NCBI RefSeq assembly: GCF_020073745.1
Contig: NZ_JAIRAU010000015.1
Coordinates: 186,001-250,000 of the forward strand
Direction: 5' to 3'
DNA: 64,000 bases
DNA from: Nannocystis pusilla
GTDB lineage: Bacteria; Myxococcota_A; Polyangia; Nannocystales; Nannocystaceae
Position 1 is the stretch's first letter, and every line of letters begins with the position of its first letter. Shown here one piece after another: positions 26,209-34,916 of the stretch. Under the pieces are notes generated by a model. That model searched no databases. It was not told the DNA's origin and worked only from the letters and a program-made list of their open reading frames with translations. Position numbers and translations under genes: made by a program.

Positions 26209-28028
26209 CACGGGGCCTCGGCCAGCCAGGCGGCCAGGTCGGCGCGCAGGGCCTGCGGCTGGTCGTAGGTGACGGCGTGCGAGGCGTCGTAAGGCGGCAG
26301 GCGGATGGTCCGCAGGCCGGGGTCGGGCTCGCCGGGGAAGGCGTCCGGGCGGAATTGGACGTGCAGCTCGCCGGGCCGCTCGGCGCCGTCCGGGAGGTCG
26401 GCGACGTGCTCGGCGGCGTCGACGATGCCGCTGAAGATCTCGAGCGTGGGGGCGATCGAGGGGCCCCAGATGGCGAGGTCGCGGGCGGCGTCGGTGATGA
26501 AGACGCGGGCGTAGGCGAGGTCGTGGAGGAACAGGGCGCCGTAGTGCGGGTCGCTCGAGTGGACGCCGGCCATGATCGCGACCGGGCCGCGGAAGCCGTC
26601 GAGCGCCTCGACCGAGAAGGGCAGGTAGTAGCGGTCCCACTCGGGCAGGCCGCCGAGGTGGTCGGGGAGGTCGCCGGCGTCGTCGTCGCCGACGTAGTCG
26701 CCGGGGTTGCGCACGCGGAAGGCTGTCGGGCGGTCGGCGGCGGCCAGGCCCTCGATGCCCTCGGGCGCGACCTGCAAGATGGCGGCGAGGGTGTCGCGGC
26801 GCGACAGGCCGGCGCGCGTGCGGGCGAACAGGTCGGCCAGCCAGGTGCCGGGGCCGGCGATGTCGTAGCGGCTGCGGCCGGCGCTCTCGACGAAGTTGAT
26901 GGCGTTGGTCCACGGGTCGCACGGGTCCGGCTTGGCGGCGCAGGGGACGAACTCGAGGCCGATGCTGTCCGAGAGGACATGGACGGGAGAACCTGGCGCT
27001 TCGAGCAGGTCACCGGCGCGCGCCTGCTGGGCCGAGCCGGCCAGGCTGGGCTGGACGAGGACGAGGTTGCCGAGCGCGCCGGCGACGACGGCGGGGTCGG
27101 GGGGGCCGTCGCCGGGGAAGCGCGCGGCGAGGTGGCCGGCGACGGCGGCGGCGAGGTCGGGGTCGCGGTAGCGCCCGGGGCCGTCCTGGTAGCGCGCGGG
27201 GAACAGCAGCATGTGCAGCAGGATCGAGGCGCGGATCCCCCCGTAGCTCTCGCCGACGAGGACGAGGCGGCGATCGGCGAGCTCGGGGTGGTCGTCCCAG
27301 AAGCGCAGGAGGGCGCGCGCGAAGTCGGCGGCGTCGAGGTAGCTGTTGAAGTTGCGGGTGGTGAGCTCGGCCGAGCGCGCGGCCACGGGGGAGGGATCGG
27401 CGATCGACTGCTGCGAGAAGCCGGTGTTGCGGGCGTCGATGTAGAGCAGGTGGCCGAGGGCGGTCCAGGGGGCCGGGCTCGGGGCCGGCTCGAGCGCGTC
27501 GGTGAGGGTCTGCGGGCCGGTGTTGCCGGCGAGGATCAGGCCGGTGGAGACGCCCGGGCCGCCGTTGAAGAGGACGAGCAGCGGGGCGTCGCCGGGGTCG
27601 TCGGCGGCGGGGTGGAAGCTGTAGAACAGCCGCGCGGACGAGCTGGTCATGGCGATGACGTGGTCGCCCTCGCCGATCTCGTAGGCGACGCCGGCGACGT
27701 CGAGGTAACCTGCCTCGGGGGACAGCTCGGGACAGTGACAGTGGAAGACGTCGTCCTCGCAGGTGCAGGTGCGACAGGGCGGCGGAGCGTCGCAGCCGAC
27801 CGGGGGCCCGCCGGTCGAGGTGGAGGTGGTCGGCGCGGCCGTGGACGCGGTCGAGGTGGTGCTCGAGGTCGTGGTCGGCTCGAGACCGGTGGTGGTGGAG
27901 GTGGTCGAGGGCGAGGCCGAGGTCGAGGTCGAGGTCGAGGTGCTGTCGCCGTCGCTGCCGGCCGGCATGGCGTCGCCGCAGGCGACGAGCAGGAGCAGCG
28001 CCGCGGCGGCACCTGTGCGTGACGACAT
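26208..28028 (-). CDS. S10-type serine carboxypeptidase-like lipoprotein
   Basis: A 606-residue predicted lipoprotein: lipobox LLLVAC, a Ser/Thr linker to about residue 75 and a compact Cys cluster (CDAPPPCRTCTCEDD and CHC). An alpha/beta-hydrolase of peptidase family S10 follows. The nucleophile elbow is GESYGG, the oxyanion-hole region reads NGGPGVSTG (the family usually has GGPGCSS) and the His region is ASHAVTYDQPQA, like GHMVPxDQP. It would remove C-terminal residues or act as an acyltransferase at the cell surface. A four-unit 14-bp array at 26963-27018 lies in the coding region and is read as HVLSDS-type residues. The gene is convergent with pckG. Confidence 0.85.
   Translation of the reverse strand: MSSRTGAAAALLLLVACGDAMPAGSDGDSTSTSTSTSASPSTTSTTTGLEPTTTSSTTSTASTAAPTTSTSTGGPPVGCDAPPPCRTCTCEDDVFHCHCPELSPEAGYLDVAGVAYEIGEGDHVIAMTSSSARLFYSFHPAADDPGDAPLLVLFNGGPGVSTGLILAGNTGPQTLTDALEPAPSPAPWTALGHLLYIDARNTGFSQQSIADPSPVAARSAELTTRNFNSYLDAADFARALLRFWDDHPELADRRLVLVGESYGGIRASILLHMLLFPARYQDGPGRYRDPDLAAAVAGHLAARFPGDGPPDPAVVAGALGNLVLVQPSLAGSAQQARAGDLLEAPGSPVHVLSDSIGLEFVPCAAKPDPCDPWTNAINFVESAGRSRYDIAGPGTWLADLFARTRAGLSRRDTLAAILQVAPEGIEGLAAADRPTAFRVRNPGDYVGDDDAGDLPDHLGGLPEWDRYYLPFSVEALDGFRGPVAIMAGVHSSDPHYGALFLHDLAYARVFITDAARDLAIWGPSIAPTLEIFSGIVDAAEHVADLPDGAERPGELHVQFRPDAFPGEPDPGLRTIRLPPYDASHAVTYDQPQALRADLAAWLAEAP
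26963..27018. repeat. 14-bp repeat array inside the S10 peptidase gene
   Basis: Four units in exact 14-bp phase (26963, 26977, 26991, 27005), all within the open reading frame. On the minus strand they encode the stretch around LLEAPGSPVHVLSDSIG. The frame is intact. Confidence 0.75.
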
Positions 28029-28390
28029 CGATCGAGCGTAGCGCGAGGCGGGGCGCGGGTGCGCGCGCAGATGCGTGATCGCGGCGGTTCGCGCTGCCGT
28101 CGCCGCGGTCGCGGCGCGAGCCCGGTTGATGACGGAGAGCTTGATGCCGCCGCGGTGGGCGTCCGAGGTGACGGCGGTGTAACCGATGTCGATGCTGTCG
28201 AACGACAGGTCGCGGGCGGGGAAGTGATGGCCTCCGCGAGGATGAGTCGGTCGACCAACTCGTGGTCGACGACGGCCAGCCGGTACCGGTCGAGCGGGTC
28301 CCCAGCGCGGCCGCGCCGCGGCTGATTCTTGCGACATGTCCTCGCCGACCGGGCGCCGGCCCGGCGAGGAAGGGTGCTATCGTGGCGAGG
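28029..28390. other. Intergenic region with a broken gene remnant
   Basis: A 362-base gap between the divergent S10 peptidase and transporter genes. Apart from the minus-strand pseudogene described separately, it holds a single repeat motif (CGACATGTCCTCGCCG, near 28333) and the transporter start region. No clear promoter boxes are visible. Confidence 0.45.
28118..28320 (-). pseudogene. Frameshifted gene remnant
   Basis: Two minus-strand pieces read like protein in different frames. The upstream piece gives LDRYRLAVVDHELVDRLILAEA. The downstream piece gives ARDLSFDSIDIGYTAVTSDA and then GGIKLSVINRA with a stop. Between them (about 28205-28250) the frame must shift, and no start is present. 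This looks like the 3' end of a decayed gene. The family is not recognised, and a chance alternation of frames is possible in DNA this rich in G+C. Confidence 0.4.
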
Positions 28391-29329
28391 ATGAGCGGGG
28401 CGGAGCTCGATCGGGTGGCGCTGGCGTTCGAGCCGGGCAGCCTGGTCGTGCTCAACGTGGTGCTGGCGCTGGTGATGATCGGGGTGGCGCTCGACCTGCG
28501 CCCGGCCGACTTCGCCGGGGTGGTCCGATCCCCGCGCGCGGCCATCGTCGGTCTTTTGGGACAGGTGGTGGTGCTGCCGGCGCTGACGTTCGCGCTGGTG
28601 CTGCTGCTGCGGCCGCCGCCGAGCGTGGCGCTGGGGATGATGCTGGTGGCGGCCTGCCCCGGCGGCAACATGTCGAACTTCATCACCCACCTGGCCCGCG
28701 GCAACACGGAGCTGTCGGTGACGATGACGGCGATCGGGACGGTGCTGGCGGTGGCGACGACGCCGTTCAACCTGGCTTTTTGGTCAGGTATGAACGCGGA
28801 CACGGCGGCGCTGGTCCAGGCGGTCGCTCTGTCGCCCGGCGAGCTGGTGGGGACGGTGGTGGCGGTGCTCGGCGCGCCGCTGGCGCTCGGGATGCTGGTG
28901 GCGGCGCGCTGGCCGAGAGCGGCGGACCGCCTGCGCGCGCCGTTCCGGCTGCTCTCGGTGGCGTGCCTGGGGCTGTTCATCGCCATCGGCATCAGCCGCA
29001 ACGCCGCGGTGCTGGGCGATCACTGGGCGCTGCTGACGGGGGTGGTGGCGCTGCACAACGGGCTGGCGCTGCTGTCGGGCTGGCTGGTCGCAAGGACAGC
29101 CGGGCTGCCGGGCCGCGACCGGCGGGCGATCGCCATCGAGGTCGGGATCCAGAACGCCGGGCTGGCGCTGGTGCTGGCGTTCGACTTCTTCCCGGGGCTC
29201 GGCGGGACGGCGATGATCGCGGCGTGGTGGGGCGTGTGGCACCTGATCGCCGGGCTGACGCTGGCGACGGTGTGGCGTCGCCGGGCGCTGCGCGCCGAGG
29301 ACGCTCAGGCCCAGGCGACGACGACCTGA
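28391..29329 (+). CDS. Bile acid:sodium symporter (BASS) family transporter
   Basis: A 312-residue inner-membrane protein with about ten hydrophobic segments and the BASS family pattern: LVMIGVALDLRPADF near the start, ACPGGNMSNFITHLARGNTELSVTMTA near residue 95 (the conserved crossover with Gly-Gly and Asn), and EVGIQNAGLALVLAF near residue 255. Such carriers import an organic acid with sodium; in bacteria these are often pantoate, pyruvate or other carboxylates rather than bile acids. The ATG follows GCGAGG. Its 3' end overlaps the 3' end of the converging dioxygenase gene by 25 bases. Repeat-type motifs (TTTTGGGACAGGTGG and CTTTTTGGTCAGGT) occur inside it. Confidence 0.88.
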   Translation: MSGAELDRVALAFEPGSLVVLNVVLALVMIGVALDLRPADFAGVVRSPRAAIVGLLGQVVVLPALTFALVLLLRPPPSVALGMMLVAACPGGNMSNFITHLARGNTELSVTMTAIGTVLAVATTPFNLAFWSGMNADTAALVQAVALSPGELVGTVVAVLGAPLALGMLVAARWPRAADRLRAPFRLLSVACLGLFIAIGISRNAAVLGDHWALLTGVVALHNGLALLSGWLVARTAGLPGRDRRAIAIEVGIQNAGLALVLAFDFFPGLGGTAMIAAWWGVWHLIAGLTLATVWRRRALRAEDAQAQATTT

Positions 29330-30348
29330 CGCGGACCGCGGTACGGCATGCGGCCGTGCGAGACGGAGAAGTTGTCGAGCGCCACGACGTCGCCGGTGCG
29401 CCACGGAAACACGACCATGTTGCGCCAGATGACGTCGCGCAGATGCTCGAGGTCGGCGGGGTCGATCTCGCGGCCGTCCCGGTAGGTGCAGTGCATCGAC
29501 ATGGCGTCGGCCGGGGTGAACCGCCGCCGCGCGCCGATGATGAGGCGGGCGAACTGCGAGAGGGCGAGGCTGCGCAGGTCCCCCTGGCGGGCATGCACGC
29601 GCCGCAGCTCGGAGGCGGCGCTGGCGGCGTGGAACACCTGGACGTGGTTGAACCACACCGCCTCGCCGGTCTCGGGGTGCGCGCGCAAGGCGTCGTGCTC
29701 GCTGACGAGGCGCAGGCGCTGCCCCGGTAGCCAGGTGACCTGAAAGCCCTGCTCGGCGCACTTGGCCTCGACGACGGCGCGATCGGTGGTCAGGAACATT
29801 TCGTCCCAGCGCTTGAGCTGCCACAGGTCGAAGCGACCGCCGCCGTCCGGGCCGTCGTAATTGCGGATGATGCGGATGCCGCCGCGGACGAAGCGCTCGC
29901 GCACGCCCGGATCGAGGCCGGCGGCGACGCGTCGAAAGTCGCACAGGGGGGTCTCTCCGCCGCCCCCCTGCGGCGCGACGAGACAGGCGAAGAACAGCCG
30001 CCGCGGCGGGTCGCGCAGGAACGACATCTCGCAGTGCTGCGGGATCGGGTAGAACGGCGGCAGCTCGCTGGCAGAGAACACGTACTCGCTGAGGGCGTCG
30101 CGCGGCGAGGTGCCGAGGTACTCGTTCTTGAGCTCGGGGTCGATCGCCTGCGCGACCCGCTCGAGGTCGACCGGGACGCGCACGCCGAAGCCGCGCAGCA
30201 GGACGGCGCCGTGGGTACGAAGCTGTCCGGAGAGCCAGGTGCCCTCGGCGTCGAGCCAGGCGCGCAGACTGTCGACGCGGGCGTCACCGTCCGGCTCGAC
30301 GACCGGCACGACCGCACCACCTCCGCCGCGGATCTCGCTGAGTCGCAT
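29305..30348 (-). CDS. TauD/TfdA family Fe(II)/2-oxoglutarate dioxygenase
   Basis: A 347-residue dioxygenase. The iron facial triad is visible as HxE in IPQHCEMSF (about residue 104) and the distal His in DNFSVSHGRMPYRGPR (about residue 330), with the Arg that binds 2-oxoglutarate just after it. The spacing and the YLGTSPR and FNHVQVFH segments resemble the SyrP-like branch, which hydroxylates amino acids or small acids, often in natural-product pathways. The substrate is unknown. The neighbours (an acid transporter and a nuclease) give little help, though co-regulation with the transporter is possible because the two genes converge. Confidence 0.88.
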   Translation of the reverse strand: MRLSEIRGGGGAVVPVVEPDGDARVDSLRAWLDAEGTWLSGQLRTHGAVLLRGFGVRVPVDLERVAQAIDPELKNEYLGTSPRDALSEYVFSASELPPFYPIPQHCEMSFLRDPPRRLFFACLVAPQGGGGETPLCDFRRVAAGLDPGVRERFVRGGIRIIRNYDGPDGGGRFDLWQLKRWDEMFLTTDRAVVEAKCAEQGFQVTWLPGQRLRLVSEHDALRAHPETGEAVWFNHVQVFHAASAASELRRVHARQGDLRSLALSQFARLIIGARRRFTPADAMSMHCTYRDGREIDPADLEHLRDVIWRNMVVFPWRTGDVVALDNFSVSHGRMPYRGPRQVVVAWA

Positions 30349-30450
30349 GCGCCGAAGGTCGCACAGATCGACGGGCGCGGGGGGCCCGAGCGGAGAGGGC
30401 CGGGCGGGTGGTCCGAGAGGCGCACGCTCGCACCCGTGCGGGCCGCGAGG

Positions 30451-30466
30451 CTGTCCCGCAGGACAG
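30451..30466. terminator. Repeat-family hairpin CTGTCC-CGCA-GGACAG
   Basis: A perfect 6-bp stem with a 4-base loop, followed on the plus strand by TTTG. It lies between two minus-strand genes, 27 bases downstream of the Rpn-like gene stop. It has the same 4-nt-loop geometry as the 14-bp repeat pairs. Confidence 0.5.
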
Positions 30467-30492
30467 TTTGCTCGCCCGGAACAGACCCGGGC

Positions 30493-31386
30493 TCAGGCGT
30501 CGGTGAGGACCTCGTCGAGGCGGGTGGCGACGAGGATCCGCGCGGCCCAGGTCTCGAGCAGGGCGTCGTCGCGGCACGTGAGGACGCGCTGGCGCTGCTC
30601 GTCGGTGAGGTCGAAGCCCTTGAGCTGGAGCATCTTGAGGACCAGCGAGGCCTTGCCCTCGGCGATGCCTTCGGCCTTGCCGAGCACCGTGCCCTCGGCG
30701 ATGCCCTCGAGCCAGGGCTTGCGGAACAGGTCGCTGATCGGTTCCCAGCGCTTTTGCGTGGCCATGAGCTTCTCCAGGGCGATCCGGGCCGCTCGGCCCA
30801 GAAGGGCGGTGACGAAGTCAGGATAGAGGATCCCCCGCTGATCGTCGAGATCGCGCGTCGCGTCGAGGGCGGCGAGGGCGATGTGTTCGGCGCCGGGCTC
30901 GTCGGCGTGGGCGGCGACCGACAGCACGGCCAGCTCCGGCAGCTCGCGCGCCCGATCGAGGTCGGTGATCACAGGCACGGCGTCGGGGCCGAGCACCCAC
31001 GGGCGGAGGACGTTGCGCCGACGGCCGAGGTCGATCGGTTCGGCGCACCAGCGGGCGACGTCGCGGTCGAGCGCGACGACGACGAGGGTGACCGGGCAAT
31101 TGAGGCGGGTGCGCAGGCCGGCGACGTACAGCGGCCAGGTCCAGCGCTTGCGCAGGTCTCGCTCGACCTGGACCTCGACGACGAGCGCCTCGTCGGGCCG
31201 GTCGAGCGCGCCGCCCAGGCCGATGACGGCGTCGGCGCGGTGCTCGGCAAAATTGAGGTCGGCGAACTCGGCGGCGCTGATCCGGATCGGGCCCGACGGG
31301 CGCGCCTCGGGCCACAGCAGATCGGGGATCAACGCGGGCGCGTGACGGACGAGCTGGACCAGCGCCTCGTGGGACAGCTTGGGCAT
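30493..31386 (-). CDS. Rpn-like PD-(D/E)XK nuclease family protein
   Basis: A 297-residue protein. Its N-terminal half has the order expected for an Rpn/PDDEXK-type nuclease: an Asp in RADAVIGL (about residue 52), then the strand ALVVEVQVE with the E-x-Q active-site signature (about residue 70). The C-terminal part has a glycine-spaced helix, EGIAEGTVLGKAEGIAEGKA, a typical tail of these proteins. Rpn proteins promote recombination and some act as phage defence or toxin-like nucleases. Here the gene is alone, with no partner gene. It is not a transposase in the strict sense, and no terminal inverted repeats were found. Confidence 0.7.
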   Translation of the reverse strand: MPKLSHEALVQLVRHAPALIPDLLWPEARPSGPIRISAAEFADLNFAEHRADAVIGLGGALDRPDEALVVEVQVERDLRKRWTWPLYVAGLRTRLNCPVTLVVVALDRDVARWCAEPIDLGRRRNVLRPWVLGPDAVPVITDLDRARELPELAVLSVAAHADEPGAEHIALAALDATRDLDDQRGILYPDFVTALLGRAARIALEKLMATQKRWEPISDLFRKPWLEGIAEGTVLGKAEGIAEGKASLVLKMLQLKGFDLTDEQRQRVLTCRDDALLETWAARILVATRLDEVLTDA

Positions 31387-31437
31387 CGCGCGCGCGAGCT
31401 AGCACCGCGGGCTCGCGCGGGCCAGAGTTCGCGGCCG

Positions 31438-31563
31438 GAGTCCTCGTGCTCGCGCCCGCGAGGGGGCTGTCAGCGGGCGGGACGCTCGGGCCTGGCGGAG
31501 GAACGGGCCGGAGCCCTCGCGCTCGCGTGTCAGGGGGCGGGACGCTCGGGCTTGTCGGAGGAC
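31438..31563. repeat. 60-bp tandem duplication of the mlaD-like 3' end
   Basis: Two imperfect copies are offset by 60 bases. The segment TCAGCGGGCGGGACGCTCGG begins at 31470, and TCAGGGGGCGGGACGCTCGG begins at 31530. Each contains the stop codon (TCA on this strand) and the last codons of the MCE-domain gene, so a second, now silent, 3' end sits downstream of the real one. Confidence 0.8.
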
Positions 31564-32855
31564 AGGGCCCAGCGGATCAGGAACTGGATCTTGGCGTCGC
31601 GCTGCAGGCCGCGGAAGAACTCGACCATGTCGTCGTAGACCTTGGGGTCGCGGACGAGCCGGCCGACGGTGCCCTCGCCGCGCTCGATGCCGGCGACGAT
31701 CTTGTTCATGTTGCCGAGCGTGTCCTGCACGCTCTTCAGCATCTTGCCCTGCGAGTCGTACAGCAGGCGCGTCGAGATGTTGACGTTGTAGGGGTCGTGC
31801 AGGGCGTTCGAGATCGCGGCCATCTTCTTGCGCCCGTCGTCGACCAGCGGCTGCATGCTGGTGTCGAACTTGGTGAGGGCCTTCTGACCCTTGGCGAGGA
31901 AGTGGTCGAGGTCGGCGGCGCCGTCGCGCACGCCGCGGAGCGAGGAGCCGAAGCTGCGCAGCAGGTCCTCGTCGTTGAGCATGGCGCCGACCATGCCCTT
32001 GCCGGCCGCGGTGTTGCGCAGGTTCTCGTCGGCGGCGGCGAGCCGGTTTTGGATGTTCTTGACGGTCTCGCCGTCGCCCATGGCCGCGGCGAGCTCGGCG
32101 ATCCCGCCGATGGCCTCCTCGACCTTGACGAAGCCGCCGTCGACCTTCTCCTTGACGGCGTCGATGGTCTCGGTCATCGACGGCGTGGTCTGGATCCGCC
32201 CGTTCTCCGCGATCGGCTGGCCGCGACCGACCGAGATCTGGATGATCTGATCGCCGAGCACGCCGTTCTGCGAGATGACGGCGCGGCTGTCGTCGCGGAT
32301 GTGCATCATGCTGTCCTGAAAGACAGACAGGGTGACGCGGATCCGGCTGTGGTCGGTGGTGAAGCCGTCGCAGATGCCGGTGCCGCCGGTCCACAGCACG
32401 CCGCGGTAGCGCCGGCGCATCTCGGCGGTGACGCAGACCTCGCCCTGGCGGCACTGCGAGTCCTCCTCGCACGGGGCGTGCAAGTCCTTGTTGAAGGAGT
32501 ACGACTCGAGCTCGGCGCAGCGACCCTCGTTCGCGCAGAACATGGTGCGATCGCAGTCGTCGGTGCGACCCTGGCCGAAGCGGCCGCGATCCTCGGTCTG
32601 CGGGTTGCACGGGTAGTCGACCCACACGAACTCGCGCTTGACGACGGTGCCGATCTCCATGCCCTCGATCTGCACGGCGCTGCCCTCGCGCAGGCCCGAG
32701 ACCTGGCGGAAGTCGGCGGTGATCGTGACCGTCGGCCTCCACAGGTTCCTGCCCTGGCTGAAGACGATGAGGCCGACGACGATGAGGACGCCGCTGACGA
32801 TGACCGCGAGGCCGACGATCTGGTTGAGTCCGTGCTCGTCGTTCCGGCGGGCCAT
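31530..32855 (-). CDS. MCE/MlaD-domain protein with Cys-rich insertion
   Basis: A 441-residue protein with one N-terminal membrane helix (IVGLAVIVSGVLIVVGLIVF, about residues 12-31) and an MCE domain (VTITADFRQVSGLREGSAVQ, then IEGMEIGTV). MCE proteins carry lipids between membranes with an MlaE/MlaF ABC transporter. Here an insertion of about 80 residues with eight Cys splits the MCE fold between VWVDYPC and HSRIRVTL. The C-terminal half is helical. No permease or ATPase gene is nearby, so its partner lies elsewhere. A repeat-family hairpin (GTCCTGAAAGAC, about 32312) is inside the gene. Confidence 0.82.
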   Translation of the reverse strand: MARRNDEHGLNQIVGLAVIVSGVLIVVGLIVFSQGRNLWRPTVTITADFRQVSGLREGSAVQIEGMEIGTVVKREFVWVDYPCNPQTEDRGRFGQGRTDDCDRTMFCANEGRCAELESYSFNKDLHAPCEEDSQCRQGEVCVTAEMRRRYRGVLWTGGTGICDGFTTDHSRIRVTLSVFQDSMMHIRDDSRAVISQNGVLGDQIIQISVGRGQPIAENGRIQTTPSMTETIDAVKEKVDGGFVKVEEAIGGIAELAAAMGDGETVKNIQNRLAAADENLRNTAAGKGMVGAMLNDEDLLRSFGSSLRGVRDGAADLDHFLAKGQKALTKFDTSMQPLVDDGRKKMAAISNALHDPYNVNISTRLLYDSQGKMLKSVQDTLGNMNKIVAGIERGEGTVGRLVRDPKVYDDMVEFFRGLQRDAKIQFLIRWALSSDKPERPAP

Positions 32856-33444
32856 CGCCGCCGATCGTAGCGGATCCAGGCGACGGTGAGGAGGCTCCGA
32901 GGGGGCCCGCGCGCGTCGTACGCACCCTCGGGCGCGGGCGGCCGGGATCGCGCGGAGGAGTCGATCGGCGCCCGCCGCCGCGGCGACGTGGACGAGGTCG
33001 AGGGGCGAGCGAGCCGGCGGCTGCGGGTGCGAAGGACCGCGGCCATCAGCGCTGCTGCGGCAATTCCCGCCGCGGGTGGTCGGCCCGGGCTGCGAGGCCG
33101 CGAACCCGAGCGAGGACATCGAGGGCTGCTCGGCGCACTGTGGCGAGACAGCGAACCCGACCGTTCGCGAGTGCGTCGCCGAGACATCGACCGACTGCTC
33201 GTCGCGCTGCCGGATCTCTCGCCCCGCGCGGCCGGGCGAGCAGAGCGACGCTGGTGCGCCGCTCGCGAGCGACGACGTTTGCGAGCGGGGCGCGCCGGGC
33301 AGGACGACGCGCCCCGGATCTTCTCACCGAACGCGCGCTGCGTCACGGTGAGGTCGAGGGCGGGCCGCGCCGCGGTTCCTGGCCGCCGAGCCGTGCTGAC
33401 GGCTACTCGACAGCGCGGGCGCGATGTGGAATGTCCACGGCGCC
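32856..33444. other. 589-base intergenic region
   Basis: The gap separates the divergent MCE and argD genes and should contain both promoters. A weak plus-strand frame (33076-33351, GTG start, eight Cys) exists, but its composition is not convincingly coding. A repeat-like GGAATGTCCACGG lies just before the argD start. Nothing else was recognised. Confidence 0.4.
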
Positions 33445-34677
33445 ATGACCGCTCCGCCGCCCCCCGCACCCCACGACGCGCAGGCGTTCGACGCCCACGT
33501 GATGTCGACCTACGCCCGCTTCCCGATCGCGCTCGAGCGCGGCGAGGGCTGCCGCGTGTGGGACACGAACGGCCGCCGCTACCTCGACTTCGCCGCCGGG
33601 ATCGCGACCTGTACGTTGGGACATGCCCACAAGGACCTGGTCGAGGCGGTGACGCGCCAGATCGGCAAGCTGCACCACGTGTCGAACCTGTACTACATCC
33701 CGGAGCAGGGCATGCTGGCGGCGCTGCTGGCGTCGTTGGGGGCGGGTGAGCGCGCGTTCTTCTGCAACTCGGGGGCGGAGGCCAACGAGGCGGCGATCAA
33801 GCTGGCGCGCAAGTACGGGCGCACGCGCCTGGGCATCGAGCGGCCGGTGGTGATCGCGGCGCAGGCGAGCTTCCACGGGCGCACGCTGGCGACCGTGACG
33901 GCGACGGGGCAGGCGAAGTACCAGCAGAACTTCGACCCGCTGGTGCCGGGCTTCGTGCACGTGCCGTACAACGACGCGGCGGCGCTGGCCGAGGCGATCG
34001 GCGAGCTCGACCGCGAGCGCAAGCAGGTGGCGGCGGTGCTGCTCGAGCCGCTCCAGGGCGAGGGCGGCATTCGGCCCGGCGATCCGGCGGTGTTCCGCAA
34101 GATCCGCGAGCTGTGCGACGCCCGCGGGATCCTGCTGATGCTCGACGAGGTGCAGGTCGGCGTCGGTCGCAGCGGCAAGTGGTGGGGCCACCAGCACCTC
34201 GAGATCGCGCCCGACGTGATCACGCTGGCGAAGGGCCTGGCGGGCGGGCTGCCGATCGGGGCGATGCTGTGCAAGCGCAGCTGCGACGTGTTCCAGCCCG
34301 GCGACCACGCGAGCACGTTCGGCGGCAACCCGCTGGCCTGCGCAGCGGCGCTGGCGGTGCTGACGACGATCGAGAAGGACAGGCTGGTCGACAACGCCCG
34401 CCAGCGCGGCGAACAGCTGCGCGCGGGGCTGCTGGCGCTGGCGAAGGCGTCGCCGGGGAAGATCGCGGAGGTGCGCGGCTGGGGCCTGCTGCTGGGGGCG
34501 GAGCTCGGGCCGGCCGAGTCGCGCACGGCCGCCGAGATCGCCCGCGCGGCGCTCGACGCCGGGCTCCTGCTGGTGCCGGCGGGGCCGCGGGTGGTCCGCT
34601 TCGTGCCGCCGCTGATCGTGACGGCGGCGGAGGTCGACGAGGCGCTCGCGGTGCTGGCGAAGGTGCTCGCGGGCTGA
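33445..34677 (+). CDS. argD: Acetylornithine/ornithine aminotransferase
   Basis: A 410-residue class III PLP aminotransferase. It converts N-acetylglutamate semialdehyde and glutamate to N-acetylornithine and 2-oxoglutarate. Family segments are clear: YLDFAAGIATCTLGHAHKDL, FFCNSGAEANEAAIKLARK, LLMLDEVQVGVGRSGKWW (Asp and Gln contacting PLP) and TLAKGLAGGLPIGAML with the Lys that binds PLP. The TLGHAH region contains a three-unit 14-bp repeat (33611 onward) with no apparent length change. The start could also be ATG 33424. It faces the arg operon and would supply its N-acetylornithine. A decayed copy of its 3' end occurs 6.5 kb downstream. Confidence 0.93.
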   Translation: MTAPPPPAPHDAQAFDAHVMSTYARFPIALERGEGCRVWDTNGRRYLDFAAGIATCTLGHAHKDLVEAVTRQIGKLHHVSNLYYIPEQGMLAALLASLGAGERAFFCNSGAEANEAAIKLARKYGRTRLGIERPVVIAAQASFHGRTLATVTATGQAKYQQNFDPLVPGFVHVPYNDAAALAEAIGELDRERKQVAAVLLEPLQGEGGIRPGDPAVFRKIRELCDARGILLMLDEVQVGVGRSGKWWGHQHLEIAPDVITLAKGLAGGLPIGAMLCKRSCDVFQPGDHASTFGGNPLACAAALAVLTTIEKDRLVDNARQRGEQLRAGLLALAKASPGKIAEVRGWGLLLGAELGPAESRTAAEIARAALDAGLLLVPAGPRVVRFVPPLIVTAAEVDEALAVLAKVLAG

Positions 34678-34683
34678 AGTTCG

Positions 34684-34719
34684 TGTGTCCTTGAGGACAG
34701 GTGCGCGGCGCAGCACCTG
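34684..34719. terminator. Hairpins after argD
   Basis: A repeat-family pair, TGTCC-TTGA-GGACA (34686-34699), overlaps a second stem, CAGGTGC / GCACCTG (34698-34704 with 34713-34719). Both lie within 45 bases of the argD stop. They are probable terminator structures and the last repeat element before the foreign segment. Confidence 0.55.
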
Positions 34720-34916
34720 TGCGACCTCGGGGGCCGAGAACGGCGATTGCGATCGCCACGACGCGCCCCGGCTCTCGGCCTCGCTCGCGCGGCCGCGCGT
34801 GTTCGTCCCGGACGCGCGACTTGGAGATGCAGGCGGCACCGCGTGTGCGGACCCCAGCGCGATGGATCCGCTGGGGTCGAACGCGACTTCGCTTTCGGTA
34901 TGCTCGCTCTGCTCCC

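Noticed and set aside
30493..31386. Transposase or insertion sequence
   Set aside because: The protein fits an Rpn/PD-(D/E)XK nuclease; no terminal inverted repeats or target-site duplication were found.
33076..33351. Small Cys-rich plus-strand frame upstream of argD
   Set aside because: GTG start, no ribosome-binding site, no family match and a basic low-complexity tail. The eight Cys are intriguing but not enough to call a gene.
34701..34916. Upstream extension of the LuxR/TPR regulator
   Set aside because: Arg/Pro-rich reading of the argD terminator and intergenic DNA; GTG 34917 is nearer the helix-turn-helix.
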